13,606 nucleotides of DNA from JAHQVK01 sp039819565 (GTDB lineage: Bacteria; Myxococcota; Kuafuiibacteriia; Kuafuiibacteriales; Kuafuiibacteriaceae), in NCBI GenBank assembly GCA_039819565.1, contig JBCBRU010000199.1, forward strand, positions 1-13,606, in the 5' to 3' direction. The translations under genes were made by a program, and so were the position numbers. The first letter of the stretch is position 1. Each line of letters opens with the position of its first letter. Below are positions 5,974-13,606 of the stretch, piece by piece. Under the pieces are notes generated by a model. It was not told the DNA's origin. It ran no database searches and saw nothing but the letters and a program-made list of their open reading frames with translations.

Positions 5974-6767
5974 GAGCCGGCAGGAGGGGCGTCGCAGGTG
6001 GCATCGCGTGCGATCCCCTCCAGGGTGTCCCGAATGTCCTCTTGCGCTCCGGTGAGGTCACCGAGGTCATAGACCTGGCCGTTGCCGAGCGTGGTGAGAG
6101 GGTCTTGGCCGAGATAGGGTCGAGTCAAGCCATCCTGCGGTCCGTTCACGAGGGCGGTGACCTGAGCGTCGAGGTCCCGAAGCCCGGTCAGCACCTCTTC
6201 GTAGGTTCGGGTGACGGTGATGCCGCCGCTCAAGGTCTCGGGGGCCTCTCGGAAGCTCTGGTCCGTCGCGACCAGCACCAGCAGGTCATCGGGGCTGGGA
6301 GCGCGGTCGATGACGGTGCCCAGGGCGTCGAGGAGGTTCTCGTCCATGTCCGAATTCGGAGTGTTGGAGCTCAGGTTGCGGTTGCCCTCAGCCACCGCGA
6401 TGGCGTCGCGGATGGCATTGCTCACCGCGATGTGCGAGGTCATCCGCTCCGCGCCGGTGGGAAACAGCCGCACGTCGTTTACGAAGGCCACCACGAAGTA
6501 GCTGACGAGGATCCGGTCGCCGTTTAGATTGCGTTCGGGAAAGGTGAGGGCGAAGCTCGCGAGCTCTTCGGATAGATCTTGCAGGAAAGCCTGCATCGAA
6601 CCCGAGACGTCGATGACGAAGTACACCTCGAAGGTTCGAGCCGTCTCATCCATGAAACAGCCCGCGTCGGGAGCGGGAGGCACGACGACGATGGCCGGCG
6701 TATCGTCATTGCAGCCCGCGAGGAGCGACCCCGCTAGGAGAGGGCCGAGAAGGTGGTCGAGACGCAC
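5970..6767 (-). CDS. Lipoprotein with von Willebrand factor A (VWA) domain
   Basis: The 265-residue protein starts with a type II signal peptide: MRLDHLLGPLLAGSLLAGC, lipidated Cys19. After a Pro/Ala linker comes a VWA domain with a metal-ion-dependent adhesion site: D-V-S-G-S at 53-57, a Thr in the NLSSNTPNSD loop, and an Asp in VLVATDQSF. Two Cys (37 and one in DATCDAPP near the C-terminus) could pair. Such myxobacterial lipoproteins are surface or periplasmic and bind protein partners through Mg2+ or Mn2+; the partner is unknown. The GTG start at 6767 is 7 bases past the trxB stop, with GAGGG just before it as a possible ribosome binding site. It is followed by the cytochrome-like lipoprotein, so the two are probably co-expressed. 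Confidence 0.92.
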   Translation of the reverse strand: MRLDHLLGPLLAGSLLAGCNDDTPAIVVVPPAPDAGCFMDETARTFEVYFVIDVSGSMQAFLQDLSEELASFALTFPERNLNGDRILVSYFVVAFVNDVRLFPTGAERMTSHIAVSNAIRDAIAVAEGNRNLSSNTPNSDMDENLLDALGTVIDRAPSPDDLLVLVATDQSFREAPETLSGGITVTRTYEEVLTGLRDLDAQVTALVNGPQDGLTRPYLGQDPLTTLGNGQVYDLGDLTGAQEDIRDTLEGIARDATCDAPPAGS

Positions 6768-6774
6768 GTGCCCT

Positions 6775-7782
<1,008 letters not shown>

Positions 7783-7987
7783 GGCGGTGGAGTCAACACG
7801 ACCGAAAGGGTCGGAGCAACGACTTGATCCGACTTGGCGGGCGCCCCCCGCGCCGCCGCGCCTCACAAACTTATGACATGAGGGCCGGTGAAGCACTCAC
7901 CGCCGGCTAGGCGCGACCCGACGACGTTCGGTTCACGCCGGTGCTTTCCCGTGGACCCCCCCGGTTGCGGTCGCCTACCGTGCTCGA
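7783..7987. promoter_or_regulatory. Divergent intergenic region between trxB and the DUF482 gene
   Basis: Both promoters must lie in these 205 bases unless the genes are expressed from elsewhere. Visible structure: a five-pair hairpin CGACC-GAAAG-GGTCG (7799-7813) in the trxB leader and a six-pair hairpin CGGTGA-AGCAC-TCACCG (7886-7902). No convincing -10/-35 pair was found for either direction; the 7870s contain the only AT-rich patch. Confidence 0.35.
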
Positions 7988-9166
7988 GTGCAGCCCGGAG
8001 ACAGTGCCGAGGACGCGGCGCTGACCCTAACGGTGCTCGACGGGGTTCGTGAGCTCGACGCCGCGACCTGGAACGCGCTTCTCGGCGGCCCCGACGCCTC
8101 ACCTTTCCTCGAGCACGGATTCCTGGTGTCCCTGGAAGAGGCCGGAACGCTTGAGGTCGAGACCGGTTGGGTCCCCCGCATCCCCGTGCTCAAGCGCGGA
8201 GACGAGGTCGTGGCAGCGGTGCCGGCCTACGTAAAGCTTCACTCGTTCGGCGAGTTCGTGTTCGACCACTCGTGGGCGCACTTCGCCGAGCGCAACGGGG
8301 TTCGATACTACCCCAAGCTCCTCGTGGGGGTGCCGTTTACCCCCGTCACCGGGCGCCGTTTCCTCACCGCCCCGGGCGAAGATCGCGCCCGGCTCCTGCC
8401 GGTCCTCGGGCGAGCCCTGACGGAGCTCGCGGAGGCTTTCGAGTGCTCCAGCGTCCATGTCAATTTCGCGGAGCAGGAAGAGGCGGAGGCGCTCGAGGCC
8501 GCCGGGTATTTGGTCCGGCACGGCATTCAGTACCATTGGAACCGAGAGGGCGCGGAGACCTTTGACGACTACCTCGCCCGCTTCAACTCGAAGCGACGCA
8601 ACCAGCTCAAGCGCGAGCTTCGGGCTCCGGGGGAACAAGGCCTCGAGCTCGAGGTTCTTCGGGGGGACGCCCTCCGGGGCCAAGAGAAGCTCGCCTTCAA
8701 GCTGTATCTATCCACGGTCGAGAAGTTCGTGTGGGGGCGCCAGTATCTCAACCAAAAGGTCTTCGACCTTTGGGTCGAGCGCATCCCTCATACTCTCGAA
8801 GTGGTGGTGGCGCGGCGGCAGTCCGACCGGGAGGTGGTGGCGGGGGCCGTCAACTTCTCGAAGGGCCGAAGGATGTACGGCCGCTACTGGGGATGCTTCG
8901 AGGAGTACAAGCATCTGCACTTCAACGTCTGCTACTACCGGGGCATCCGCGAATGCATCGACCGGGGTCTCGATGTGTTCGAGCCGGGGGCCGGCGGTGA
9001 GCACAAGCTCGTGCGCGCGTTCGCGCCCACCATCATGTACAGCGGCCACTGGCTGGCGCATCCGGGTCTTCGAGACGCGATCGCGCACCATCTCGAGCAT
9101 GAGCGACGCGCCGTCGACGAGGAGCGCGACGCCATGCGGGAGGCGATGGGCAAGAAGAAGGGCTAG
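7988..9166 (+). CDS. DUF482/FemAB-like protein of the GNAT superfamily
   Basis: The 392-residue protein fits the family annotated as DUF482 or peptidogalycan biosynthesis protein (COG3146-like), related to FemAB-type aminoacyl transferases. Landmarks: an early SPFLEHGFLVSLEE (about 38-51), the FVFDHSWAHFAERNGVRYYP stretch around 92-111, VPFTPVTGRRFL (about 115-126), and a later FNSKRRNQLKRE basic helix near 198-209. The second GNAT-like fold includes GAVNFSKGRRMYGRYWG (about 286-302) and ends in a charged helix rich in Glu and Arg. No signal peptide or membrane segment is seen. It may transfer amino acids or acyl groups; the substrate is not established for the family. The GTG at 7988 is the earliest plausible start and lacks a good ribosome binding site. 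The EEP gene begins 8 bases past its stop, so they are co-transcribed. Confidence 0.9.
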   Translation: MQPGDSAEDAALTLTVLDGVRELDAATWNALLGGPDASPFLEHGFLVSLEEAGTLEVETGWVPRIPVLKRGDEVVAAVPAYVKLHSFGEFVFDHSWAHFAERNGVRYYPKLLVGVPFTPVTGRRFLTAPGEDRARLLPVLGRALTELAEAFECSSVHVNFAEQEEAEALEAAGYLVRHGIQYHWNREGAETFDDYLARFNSKRRNQLKRELRAPGEQGLELEVLRGDALRGQEKLAFKLYLSTVEKFVWGRQYLNQKVFDLWVERIPHTLEVVVARRQSDREVVAGAVNFSKGRRMYGRYWGCFEEYKHLHFNVCYYRGIRECIDRGLDVFEPGAGGEHKLVRAFAPTIMYSGHWLAHPGLRDAIAHHLEHERRAVDEERDAMREAMGKKKG

Positions 9167-9173
9167 CTAGGTC

Positions 9174-10133
9174 ATGCTCCGGATCATGACCTTCAACGTG
9201 CGATACTTCTCGCACGTGGGATGGGCGCGCGGGTTGCGGTCTCGACCGGCGGGGTTGGTGCGCATCGCCGAGGCGCTCGCGGCGGCCTCCCCGCCCCCAG
9301 ACGTCGTGGCTCTTCAGGAGGTCGAGGGGCGCTCGCTGAGGGCGCGACCCACCCTGGAAAAGAAGGGTAACCAGCTGGGGGTGCTCTCAGAAGCCCTCGA
9401 CTTTGCCCTTCGCGCCGGTCGCCGAGACCATCGCTACCGCGCAACCTATCACCCCGCTCACATCTATCGCGTGGGGGCTCTGCGCGTGTACACGACCGGA
9501 CTCGCTTTTCTCGTGCGCGAGGGCGTCGAGCTCGAGACCTCCGCGGACACGGATATTACCCACCGCTGGCTCCCAGGCACCGAGCGCATCAAACAGACTC
9601 GGATCTGTACCCATCTTCGCGTGGGGCATGAGGGCGGGCAGACGGACCTCTTCAATACGCATCTCTCCCTCCCCAGCTTTCTCTCTCCGAGAATGCTCAC
9701 CCGGGCCGAAAAGATGGGATACGGCGAAAACCAGCTCGAGGAGGCGAAGCGCGTAGTCCATTTCGTCCGCGCTCGGACCGCCGATCCTGAGCAAGTGGTG
9801 CTCATGGGCGATCTCAATTCGGTGCCGACCTCGCCGGTGTTGAAGCTCCTCAGGCGGAGTCTTCAGCTCCGCGACGCCGCCGCCGAGGGGCTGGGGCTCG
9901 GACTCTCGGCGCTCGAGCAGGAGCGACCCACCTTTGGCGCTCTGCATCTACGAAAGCGTCTCGATCACCTGCTCGTAGGCCGGGGGCTCCGCGTGGGCGG
10001 CGTCACCTCGGATCGCGACTTCGCTCCCCCCTGGCTCGAGCTTTCGGATCATCTGCCGGTGCTGGCCGCCGTCGAGCCGGGAGCCCAGCACGGCACCTCG
10101 TCGCCTTCCGACGGCGGCCCCTTCGGGCCGTAG
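9174..10133 (+). CDS. Endonuclease/exonuclease/phosphatase (EEP) family protein
   Basis: The 319-residue protein has the complete set of EEP motifs: TFNVR at 6-10 (metal-associated Asn8), LQEVE at 47-51 (catalytic Glu49), FNTHLS at 160-165, GDLNS at 212-216, RLDHLLV at 262-268 and the closing SDHLPV at 291-296 with His293. These residues are conserved in DNase I, AP endonucleases, sphingomyelinases and inositol phosphatases, so the reaction is metal-dependent phosphoester cleavage; the substrate cannot be told. There is no signal peptide, so it is probably cytoplasmic. The gene begins 8 bases after the DUF482 stop. Its last 85 bases overlap the end of the opposite-strand EEP gene, and the overlap includes the codon for catalytic His293. 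Confidence 0.93.
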   Translation: MLRIMTFNVRYFSHVGWARGLRSRPAGLVRIAEALAAASPPPDVVALQEVEGRSLRARPTLEKKGNQLGVLSEALDFALRAGRRDHRYRATYHPAHIYRVGALRVYTTGLAFLVREGVELETSADTDITHRWLPGTERIKQTRICTHLRVGHEGGQTDLFNTHLSLPSFLSPRMLTRAEKMGYGENQLEEAKRVVHFVRARTADPEQVVLMGDLNSVPTSPVLKLLRRSLQLRDAAAEGLGLGLSALEQERPTFGALHLRKRLDHLLVGRGLRVGGVTSDRDFAPPWLELSDHLPVLAAVEPGAQHGTSSPSDGGPFGP

Positions 10134-11086
10134 TCCTTCGCGGGTGTCCAGAGGGCGTCTACGACCTGACCGCGGTGATCGAGCCGCGCGTCGGTGCGAA
10201 ACCGAACTTGCTGGCCCCCGAGAACCTCGCGGCGCAGCCAGATATGGTCCACGTCCACCAGCGGAAAGATACTTGGCCAGGTCGCTCGCCAGGCGAAGCT
10301 GTGCTCTCCGGCCAGCCAATACTTCCCTCGAAGCGCGTTGAAGCCCACGCTCTTGGCCGGGGCGTTGAAGTCCCCCGCGAGGAGGTCGACCGGCCGGCCC
10401 GCCGCCTCCGCAGCGGTCACGCGGGCGGCGAGATCACCGAGCATCCGGCGCCGGTCCCGGCTGAGGTGGCTGAGCCCGTCGACCGCCCACACCCGAAGGG
10501 GGCCCTCGGGAAGGACGAGGGTCACGTCGAGAAGAAGCCCGTCCTCGAGCGCGTGCACCGCCACGTCCGCGTGGGGGTAGGGGCTCACGATCGCCACGCG
10601 GTAGAGGTTCGGATCTTTGGGTCGACCTTGTCCGCAGGTCACGCTCCACGTCCTCCCGGTCGCCGCCGCGAGTCGCGCCCGCATGCCCTTGCGCCACGTG
10701 TCCTCCGGCATCTCGGCGAGGACCAAGACATCTGGGCCGAGGTGTACCAGGCTCGCCTCAAGGTCGTGCCAGAGAGGCCGGGAGCGGTTGTAGCCGCCGC
10801 CCCACCACACGTTTTGCTGCACCACGCGCAGCGGTCGGCCCTCACGCCGCCCCGGGCTGAGACGAAAGCCGGACATCTCGTAGGCTCCCCCGAGGCCCAG
10901 CAGGACCGCGAGAGCGAGGAGGCTTCGCCGTCCGGTGCGGATGAAGAAGAGGCCCGCCGCCCCCGCGAAGAGGGGCACCGGAAAATAGGTGAGGGCGGCG
11001 AGGGGCAGAATCCGATCCCGCAGCAAGAGCGCGGCCGCGCCCACCCCGAGAAACCCAAGCCCGACGGCTACTCGACCGCGTCGCAT
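10049..11086 (-). CDS. Membrane-anchored EEP family protein
   Basis: From the ATG at 11086 the product has 345 residues. The first 70 form three membrane helices (from VAVGLGFLGVGAAALLL; LAALTYFPVPLFAGAAGLFF; SLLALAVLLGLGG). The rest is an EEP domain: VVQQNVWWGGG (Asn of motif I), VLAEMPED (Glu), WAVDGLSH in place of the usual NTH motif, LAGDFNAP, DVDHIWL and LDHRGQVV with the final His. This is the topology of the small-membrane-anchor plus periplasmic EEP proteins related to the EndA/ElsL-type family. The D-G-L in place of N-T-H may change activity. The frame is open to a GTG at 11167, with another GTG at 11098; I chose 11086 because a basic MRRGR precedes the first helix. Its C-terminal 28 codons lie in the convergent EEP gene. 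Confidence 0.88.
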   Translation of the reverse strand: MRRGRVAVGLGFLGVGAAALLLRDRILPLAALTYFPVPLFAGAAGLFFIRTGRRSLLALAVLLGLGGAYEMSGFRLSPGRREGRPLRVVQQNVWWGGGYNRSRPLWHDLEASLVHLGPDVLVLAEMPEDTWRKGMRARLAAATGRTWSVTCGQGRPKDPNLYRVAIVSPYPHADVAVHALEDGLLLDVTLVLPEGPLRVWAVDGLSHLSRDRRRMLGDLAARVTAAEAAGRPVDLLAGDFNAPAKSVGFNALRGKYWLAGEHSFAWRATWPSIFPLVDVDHIWLRREVLGGQQVRFRTDARLDHRGQVVDALWTPAKDYGPKGPPSEGDEVPCWAPGSTAASTGR

Positions 11087-11185
11087 GATCAGACTCACGT
11101 CGCCCAAACCCCCGGGGCGCTCGGGCGCGTCCCTAGATAGGGGGCGAGAGCGCGACCCATTCGTCACCCACGCGATGGACCCTAC

Positions 11186-11199
11186 GCGGTATAAACCGC
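11186..11199. promoter_or_regulatory. Palindrome over a TATAAA -10-like element before the beta-helix lipoprotein
   Basis: GCGGT-ATAA-ACCGC is a perfect 14-bp inverted repeat, with TATAAA at 11190-11195. A start site 7-8 bases beyond it would fall on the ATG at 11203, which has no Shine-Dalgarno site, so the mRNA could be leaderless. The other strand reads TTTATA. No -35 element is seen at the normal spacing. Confidence 0.4.
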
Positions 11200-11202
11200 A
11201 CC

Positions 11203-12660
11203 ATGGCCCGGTCGCGAAGCCCTGCCGTCATCGTCGCCGCGATCTTGTTGGTCTGGGGCTGCAACGTCGACGACAGCGCGCCGCTGGAGAGGGATGCGTC
11301 GACGCCGGACCTCGCGTCGCCCCCCGTCCCGGGGCAGGATCTGGGCGTCGCGGATCTTGGGGCCGCGACCTCCTGCCAACACCTCGTTTTCCCAAGCCTC
11401 TCGGCCTCCGATGTTCAGTGTGGAGGCGGGAGATGTCGGGTGCCCTCCGGTCGCTACTCCGGTGCTCTCCGCTTCAGCGCCAGCAACGTCTACGAGCTAG
11501 CGGGGCAGGTCTTCATCGGAGACGGTACGGAGGCCTGTTCCGGCGCGCTCACCATCGAGGCCGGCACCCGCATCGAGTCGCGCCGGAACCCGTTGTGGTC
11601 TTCCCTCATCATCCTTCCGAACTCTGAGATCCGGGCCGAGGGCACCGCGGACGCGCCCATCGTCTTTACGTCGGCAGAAGCTTCCCCCTGGCCCGGGGAC
11701 TGGGGCGGGGTGGTGCTCTCCGGACGAGCCTCGGTCAACTGCGGCGGTCTCGGCACGACGTGCCTCGGGGAAAACGACAGCGGGAGCTATGGAGGTACCG
11801 TCGACGCCGACGACAGCGGGGTTCTCCGCTACGTGCGTATCGAGTACGCGGGGCTCCACACGAGGGGGCCTCGCCGGTTCAACGGGCTCGGCCTCCAAGG
11901 CGTAGGCTCCGGTACGCTCATCGACCACGTCCATGTGCACCGAGTGGCTGACGACGGCATCGGAATCCTCGGCGGGACGGTCAACGCAAAGCACCTCATC
12001 ATCACCGGAGCCGAGGATGACTCATTCGATTGGGCCTTCGGCTGGCGGGGCAGAGCGCAGTTCGTCATCGCGAGACAGCACGCCTCCCCCAGTGGTGCAG
12101 ACAACGGGCTCGAGGGAGGCAGCAACGAGCAGGACAACGAAGCTTTGCCTCGATCGCATCCCCTCCTCTCGAACCTGACTCTGATCGGCGCCCCTCGCTC
12201 CGTGGACTCCGACCTCGGCATTCAGCTCCGCACCGGCACCGGAGGTGAGATCTGGAGCGCCGTCGTCTACGGGTTCGAAGCGGGGCTCGATCTCCGCAGC
12301 GACGGGACCTTCACGAACGCGCCCACCTCCACCGGGCTCACGGTGCGCAACTCCGTGCTCTGCAATGTCCAGAACTTCAGGGACGATCCCCAGGAGGCTT
12401 TCGCGGCCACCGACTTCTTCATCGATGCGCAAGGTAGCTTTCCGAGAAACGTGGGCAACGAAGCCATGAGCTTCCCGGACTGCGATCTCGGTCTGGAGGC
12501 GGCGCTCGACGAGAGCGCCCCAAACTTCACTCCGCCCGTGGAGTCGCCCCTAAGGTCGGGGGGGCAGTCGCCCTCGGACCCCTTCTTCGACCCGGCACCC
12601 TACCGCGGGGCCGTGGAGCCGGGCTCCGGCGCCTGGTGGACCTGGACGCGCTTCGACTGA
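11203..12660 (+). CDS. Secreted lipoprotein with right-handed beta-helix-like domain
   Basis: The 485-residue protein begins with a signal peptide (MARSRSPAVIVAAILLVWGC); the probable lipidated Cys20 is preceded by an unusual Trp at -2. A linker rich in Asp, Pro and Ala follows (about 22-55). The main domain has strand-turn repeats typical of parallel beta-helix proteins: VFIGDGTEAC, IEAGTRIESR, PNSEIRAEGTADAPIVFTS, WPGDWGGVVLSGRA, LRYVRIEYAG, VHRVADDGIGILGG and LIITGAEDDSFDW. Several Cys in the SVNCGGLGTTC region may form disulfides. It likely sits on the outer surface or in the periplasm; binding to sugars or cells is a guess. A gene 76 bases downstream encodes a paralogue with the same first half. 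The ATG fits the signal peptide but lacks a Shine-Dalgarno site. Confidence 0.87.
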   Translation: MARSRSPAVIVAAILLVWGCNVDDSAPLERDASTPDLASPPVPGQDLGVADLGAATSCQHLVFPSLSASDVQCGGGRCRVPSGRYSGALRFSASNVYELAGQVFIGDGTEACSGALTIEAGTRIESRRNPLWSSLIILPNSEIRAEGTADAPIVFTSAEASPWPGDWGGVVLSGRASVNCGGLGTTCLGENDSGSYGGTVDADDSGVLRYVRIEYAGLHTRGPRRFNGLGLQGVGSGTLIDHVHVHRVADDGIGILGGTVNAKHLIITGAEDDSFDWAFGWRGRAQFVIARQHASPSGADNGLEGGSNEQDNEALPRSHPLLSNLTLIGAPRSVDSDLGIQLRTGTGGEIWSAVVYGFEAGLDLRSDGTFTNAPTSTGLTVRNSVLCNVQNFRDDPQEAFAATDFFIDAQGSFPRNVGNEAMSFPDCDLGLEAALDESAPNFTPPVESPLRSGGQSPSDPFFDPAPYRGAVEPGSGAWWTWTRFD

Positions 12661-12694
12661 TTCTGCCTCGAAGGCGAAGCCTGCGGGGGCGGGT

Positions 12695-12718
12695 GGTCGT
12701 TGCGCCCGGGCGACGACC
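12695..12718. other. Stem-loop between the two beta-helix lipoprotein genes
   Basis: GGTCGT (12695-12700) pairs with ACGACC (12713-12718) across a 12-base loop that contains GCCCGGGC. It lacks a T-run, so it is not a classical terminator. It may affect processing or mark a protein site. Confidence 0.35.
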
Positions 12719-12736
12719 GACGCAGTAGAGAGCGCC

Positions 12737-13561
12737 ATGGCTGCCCCCCTTCGCCACGTCGCTGTGGCCGGGATCGCGTTGATCTCGGCGAACTGCAATG
12801 TCCAGGAGACCTTTCCCGTCGGCGGTGTGGCCGCGGTGGGCGGTCCTGGTTTTGACGCTGCGGTCCGGCCCGGCTTCGACGCTTCGGTGGGCGGGGGCAC
12901 CGACGCCGGCGTCGGCGGCGGGCCGGTCGACGTCGGGACCTCGGTCGACGTCGGGACTCCGGTCGACGTCGGGACTCCGGTCGAGCCGCCTTGCGTGCTC
13001 CCCACCGGGCAACCGGTCCTCACCACCGCGAGCCTACGCTGCTCCCGCGGTCGATGCCGGGTTCCGGTCGGGATCTATGGCGGCGAGCTCCGATTCGACC
13101 CCGTGAACATCTATATGCTGGAGGGACCGATCTTCATCGGGGACGGCACTCCGCAGTGCGTGGGACGCCTCCTCATTGGAGCCGGAACTCGAATCGAGTC
13201 GGCTCGAGGTGCCGGCTCGGCCCTCGTGGCCGTGCTCCCGAACTCCACCATCCAAGCCGACGGCACCGCTGCGAATCCCATCGTGTTCACCTCTGGGGAG
13301 AGATCCCCCCGCTCCGGCGACTGGGGTGGGGTGATTCTTTCAGGCCGGGCCGCGGTGAACTGCGGAGGGCGCGGCACGACCTGCGTGGGCGAGGCCGACA
13401 CCGGCAGCTACGGAGGCACGGACGACGAGGACGGCAGCGGGATCATGCGCTACGTGCGCATCGAGTACGGGGGCGGCCGAGTGAACGCCACGGACGAGGT
13501 GAATGGACTCGGCCACGCAGGTCGTGCCGCGCCCTCCGCAGTTCACCGCGGCCCGGCCTGA
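12737..13561 (+). CDS. Second beta-helix-type lipoprotein, 3' end lost in foldback
   Basis: This gene encodes a paralogue of the preceding gene. Residues 1-258 (to base 13512) are genuine; the rest up to the stop at 13561 comes from the reverse-complement arm and is artefactual. A signal peptide ends at Cys20 (VAVAGIALISANC), with an atypical Asn at -1. Next comes a low-complexity linker (about 25-80) rich in Gly, Asp and Val, including VDVGT repeats coded by 18-bp units. The shared domain then follows: GRCRVPVG, IFIGDGTPQC, GAGTRIES, PNSTIQADGTAANPIVFTS, GDWGGVILSGRAAVNCGGRGTTC and GSYGGT. The intact protein was probably about as long as its 485-residue neighbour. GAGAG before the ATG at 12737 may serve as the ribosome binding site. 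Confidence 0.82.
   Translation: MAAPLRHVAVAGIALISANCNVQETFPVGGVAAVGGPGFDAAVRPGFDASVGGGTDAGVGGGPVDVGTSVDVGTPVDVGTPVEPPCVLPTGQPVLTTASLRCSRGRCRVPVGIYGGELRFDPVNIYMLEGPIFIGDGTPQCVGRLLIGAGTRIESARGAGSALVAVLPNSTIQADGTAANPIVFTSGERSPRSGDWGGVILSGRAAVNCGGRGTTCVGEADTGSYGGTDDEDGSGIMRYVRIEYGGGRVNATDEVNGLGHAGRAAPSAVHRGPA
12925..12984. repeat. 18-bp tandem repeat (about 3.3 copies) in the lipoprotein linker
   Basis: The unit GGTCGACGTCGGGACYYC begins at 12925, 12943 and 12961, and a partial copy begins at 12979. It is in frame and codes VDVGTS, VDVGTP, VDVGTP, V. The second and third copies are identical, suggesting recent slippage or recombination. Confidence 0.92.
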
Positions 13562-13606
13562 AAGAATCACCCCACCCCAGTCGCCGGAGCGGGGGGATCT
13601 CTCCCC
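13295..13606. repeat. Terminal foldback: perfect 94-bp inverted repeat at the right edge
   Basis: Bases 13295-13388 are the exact reverse complement of 13513-13606; position i pairs with position 26901-i. The spacer is 124 non-palindromic bases (13389-13512). The left arm is genuine coding sequence of the second lipoprotein; the right arm runs exactly to the window edge. It has the same form as the left edge and the same likely technical origin. Confidence 0.97.

Noticed and set aside
7863..8102. Small minus-strand gene in the trxB/DUF482 gap
   Set aside because: The product is an Arg-rich low-complexity sequence that overlaps the start of the DUF482 gene; no ribosome binding site or motif was found.
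8099..8683. A 194-codon open frame on the minus strand
   Set aside because: It lies inside the DUF482 gene on the other strand and shows no independent evidence of coding.
10175..11140. A 321-codon open frame on the plus strand
   Set aside because: It lies fully antisense to the membrane EEP gene, with composition typical of a GC-rich shadow frame (runs of Arg, Pro, Glu) and no family features.
12925..12984. CRISPR-like array
   Set aside because: The units are 18-bp back-to-back repeats in a coding frame, with no spacers and no cas genes.
13340..13570. A minus-strand frame whose start resembles the beta-helix lipoprotein
   Set aside because: The resemblance (LSGRAAVNCGG) exists only because the right foldback arm is the reverse complement of the lipoprotein gene.

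Overview
The window is about 13.6 kb of GC-rich DNA with densely packed genes. It carries several lipoproteins with low-complexity linkers rich in Gly, Ala, Asp and Pro, a lipoprotein with a CX4CH heme motif and an RMPPG motif, and a DUF482/FemAB-like protein. These traits together suggest a myxobacterium-like member of the Myxococcota. That is inference from composition and gene families; no rRNA, tRNA or other taxonomic marker is present. Both ends are foldbacks: bases 1-92 are the exact reverse complement of 144-235, and 13295-13388 are the exact reverse complement of 13513-13606. Each foldback cuts a real gene. The window is therefore best read as a whole metagenomic contig with artefactual ends, so the first gene (M16 peptidase) and the last gene (beta-helix lipoprotein) are truncated.

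Layout. 68-1952 (+): the C-terminal part of an M16 peptidase, then a DUF2161 PD-(D/E)XK-like protein. 2228-5396 (-): read in transcription order, a TetR/AcrR regulator, an alpha/beta hydrolase sharing a 4-base overlap with it, a possible 73-residue ORF with a good ribosome binding site, a GNAT acetyltransferase and a two-domain VOC (glyoxalase-fold) protein. 5474-7782 (-): trxB, then a VWA-domain lipoprotein 7 bases further on, then a cytochrome-c-like lipoprotein. 7988-10133 (+): a DUF482/FemAB-like protein and an endonuclease/exonuclease/phosphatase (EEP) enzyme. 10049-11086 (-): a second, membrane-anchored EEP protein whose 3' end overlaps the first one tail to tail. 11203 to the end (+): two tandem paralogous right-handed beta-helix-type lipoproteins, the second truncated.

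How the genes may work together. The clearest regulatory unit is the TetR-hydrolase pair. Two tandem copies of a 16-bp palindrome closely matching the NemR-type box TAGACC-N4-GGTCTA lie directly before the regulator's start codon, behind a perfect TTGACA -35 element. This predicts an autoregulated detoxification or stress unit. The trxB-VWA-cytochrome set may be one transcript, with the two lipoproteins acting outside the cytoplasm; no functional link to TrxB is shown. I found no CRISPR array, phage, toxin-antitoxin module, defence island, transposase, tRNA or rRNA. Most genes are ordinary. The items most worth a second look are the double operator, a recurring CTARCAGYCCGTTGA motif, the tail-to-tail EEP pair and the tandem beta-helix lipoproteins.
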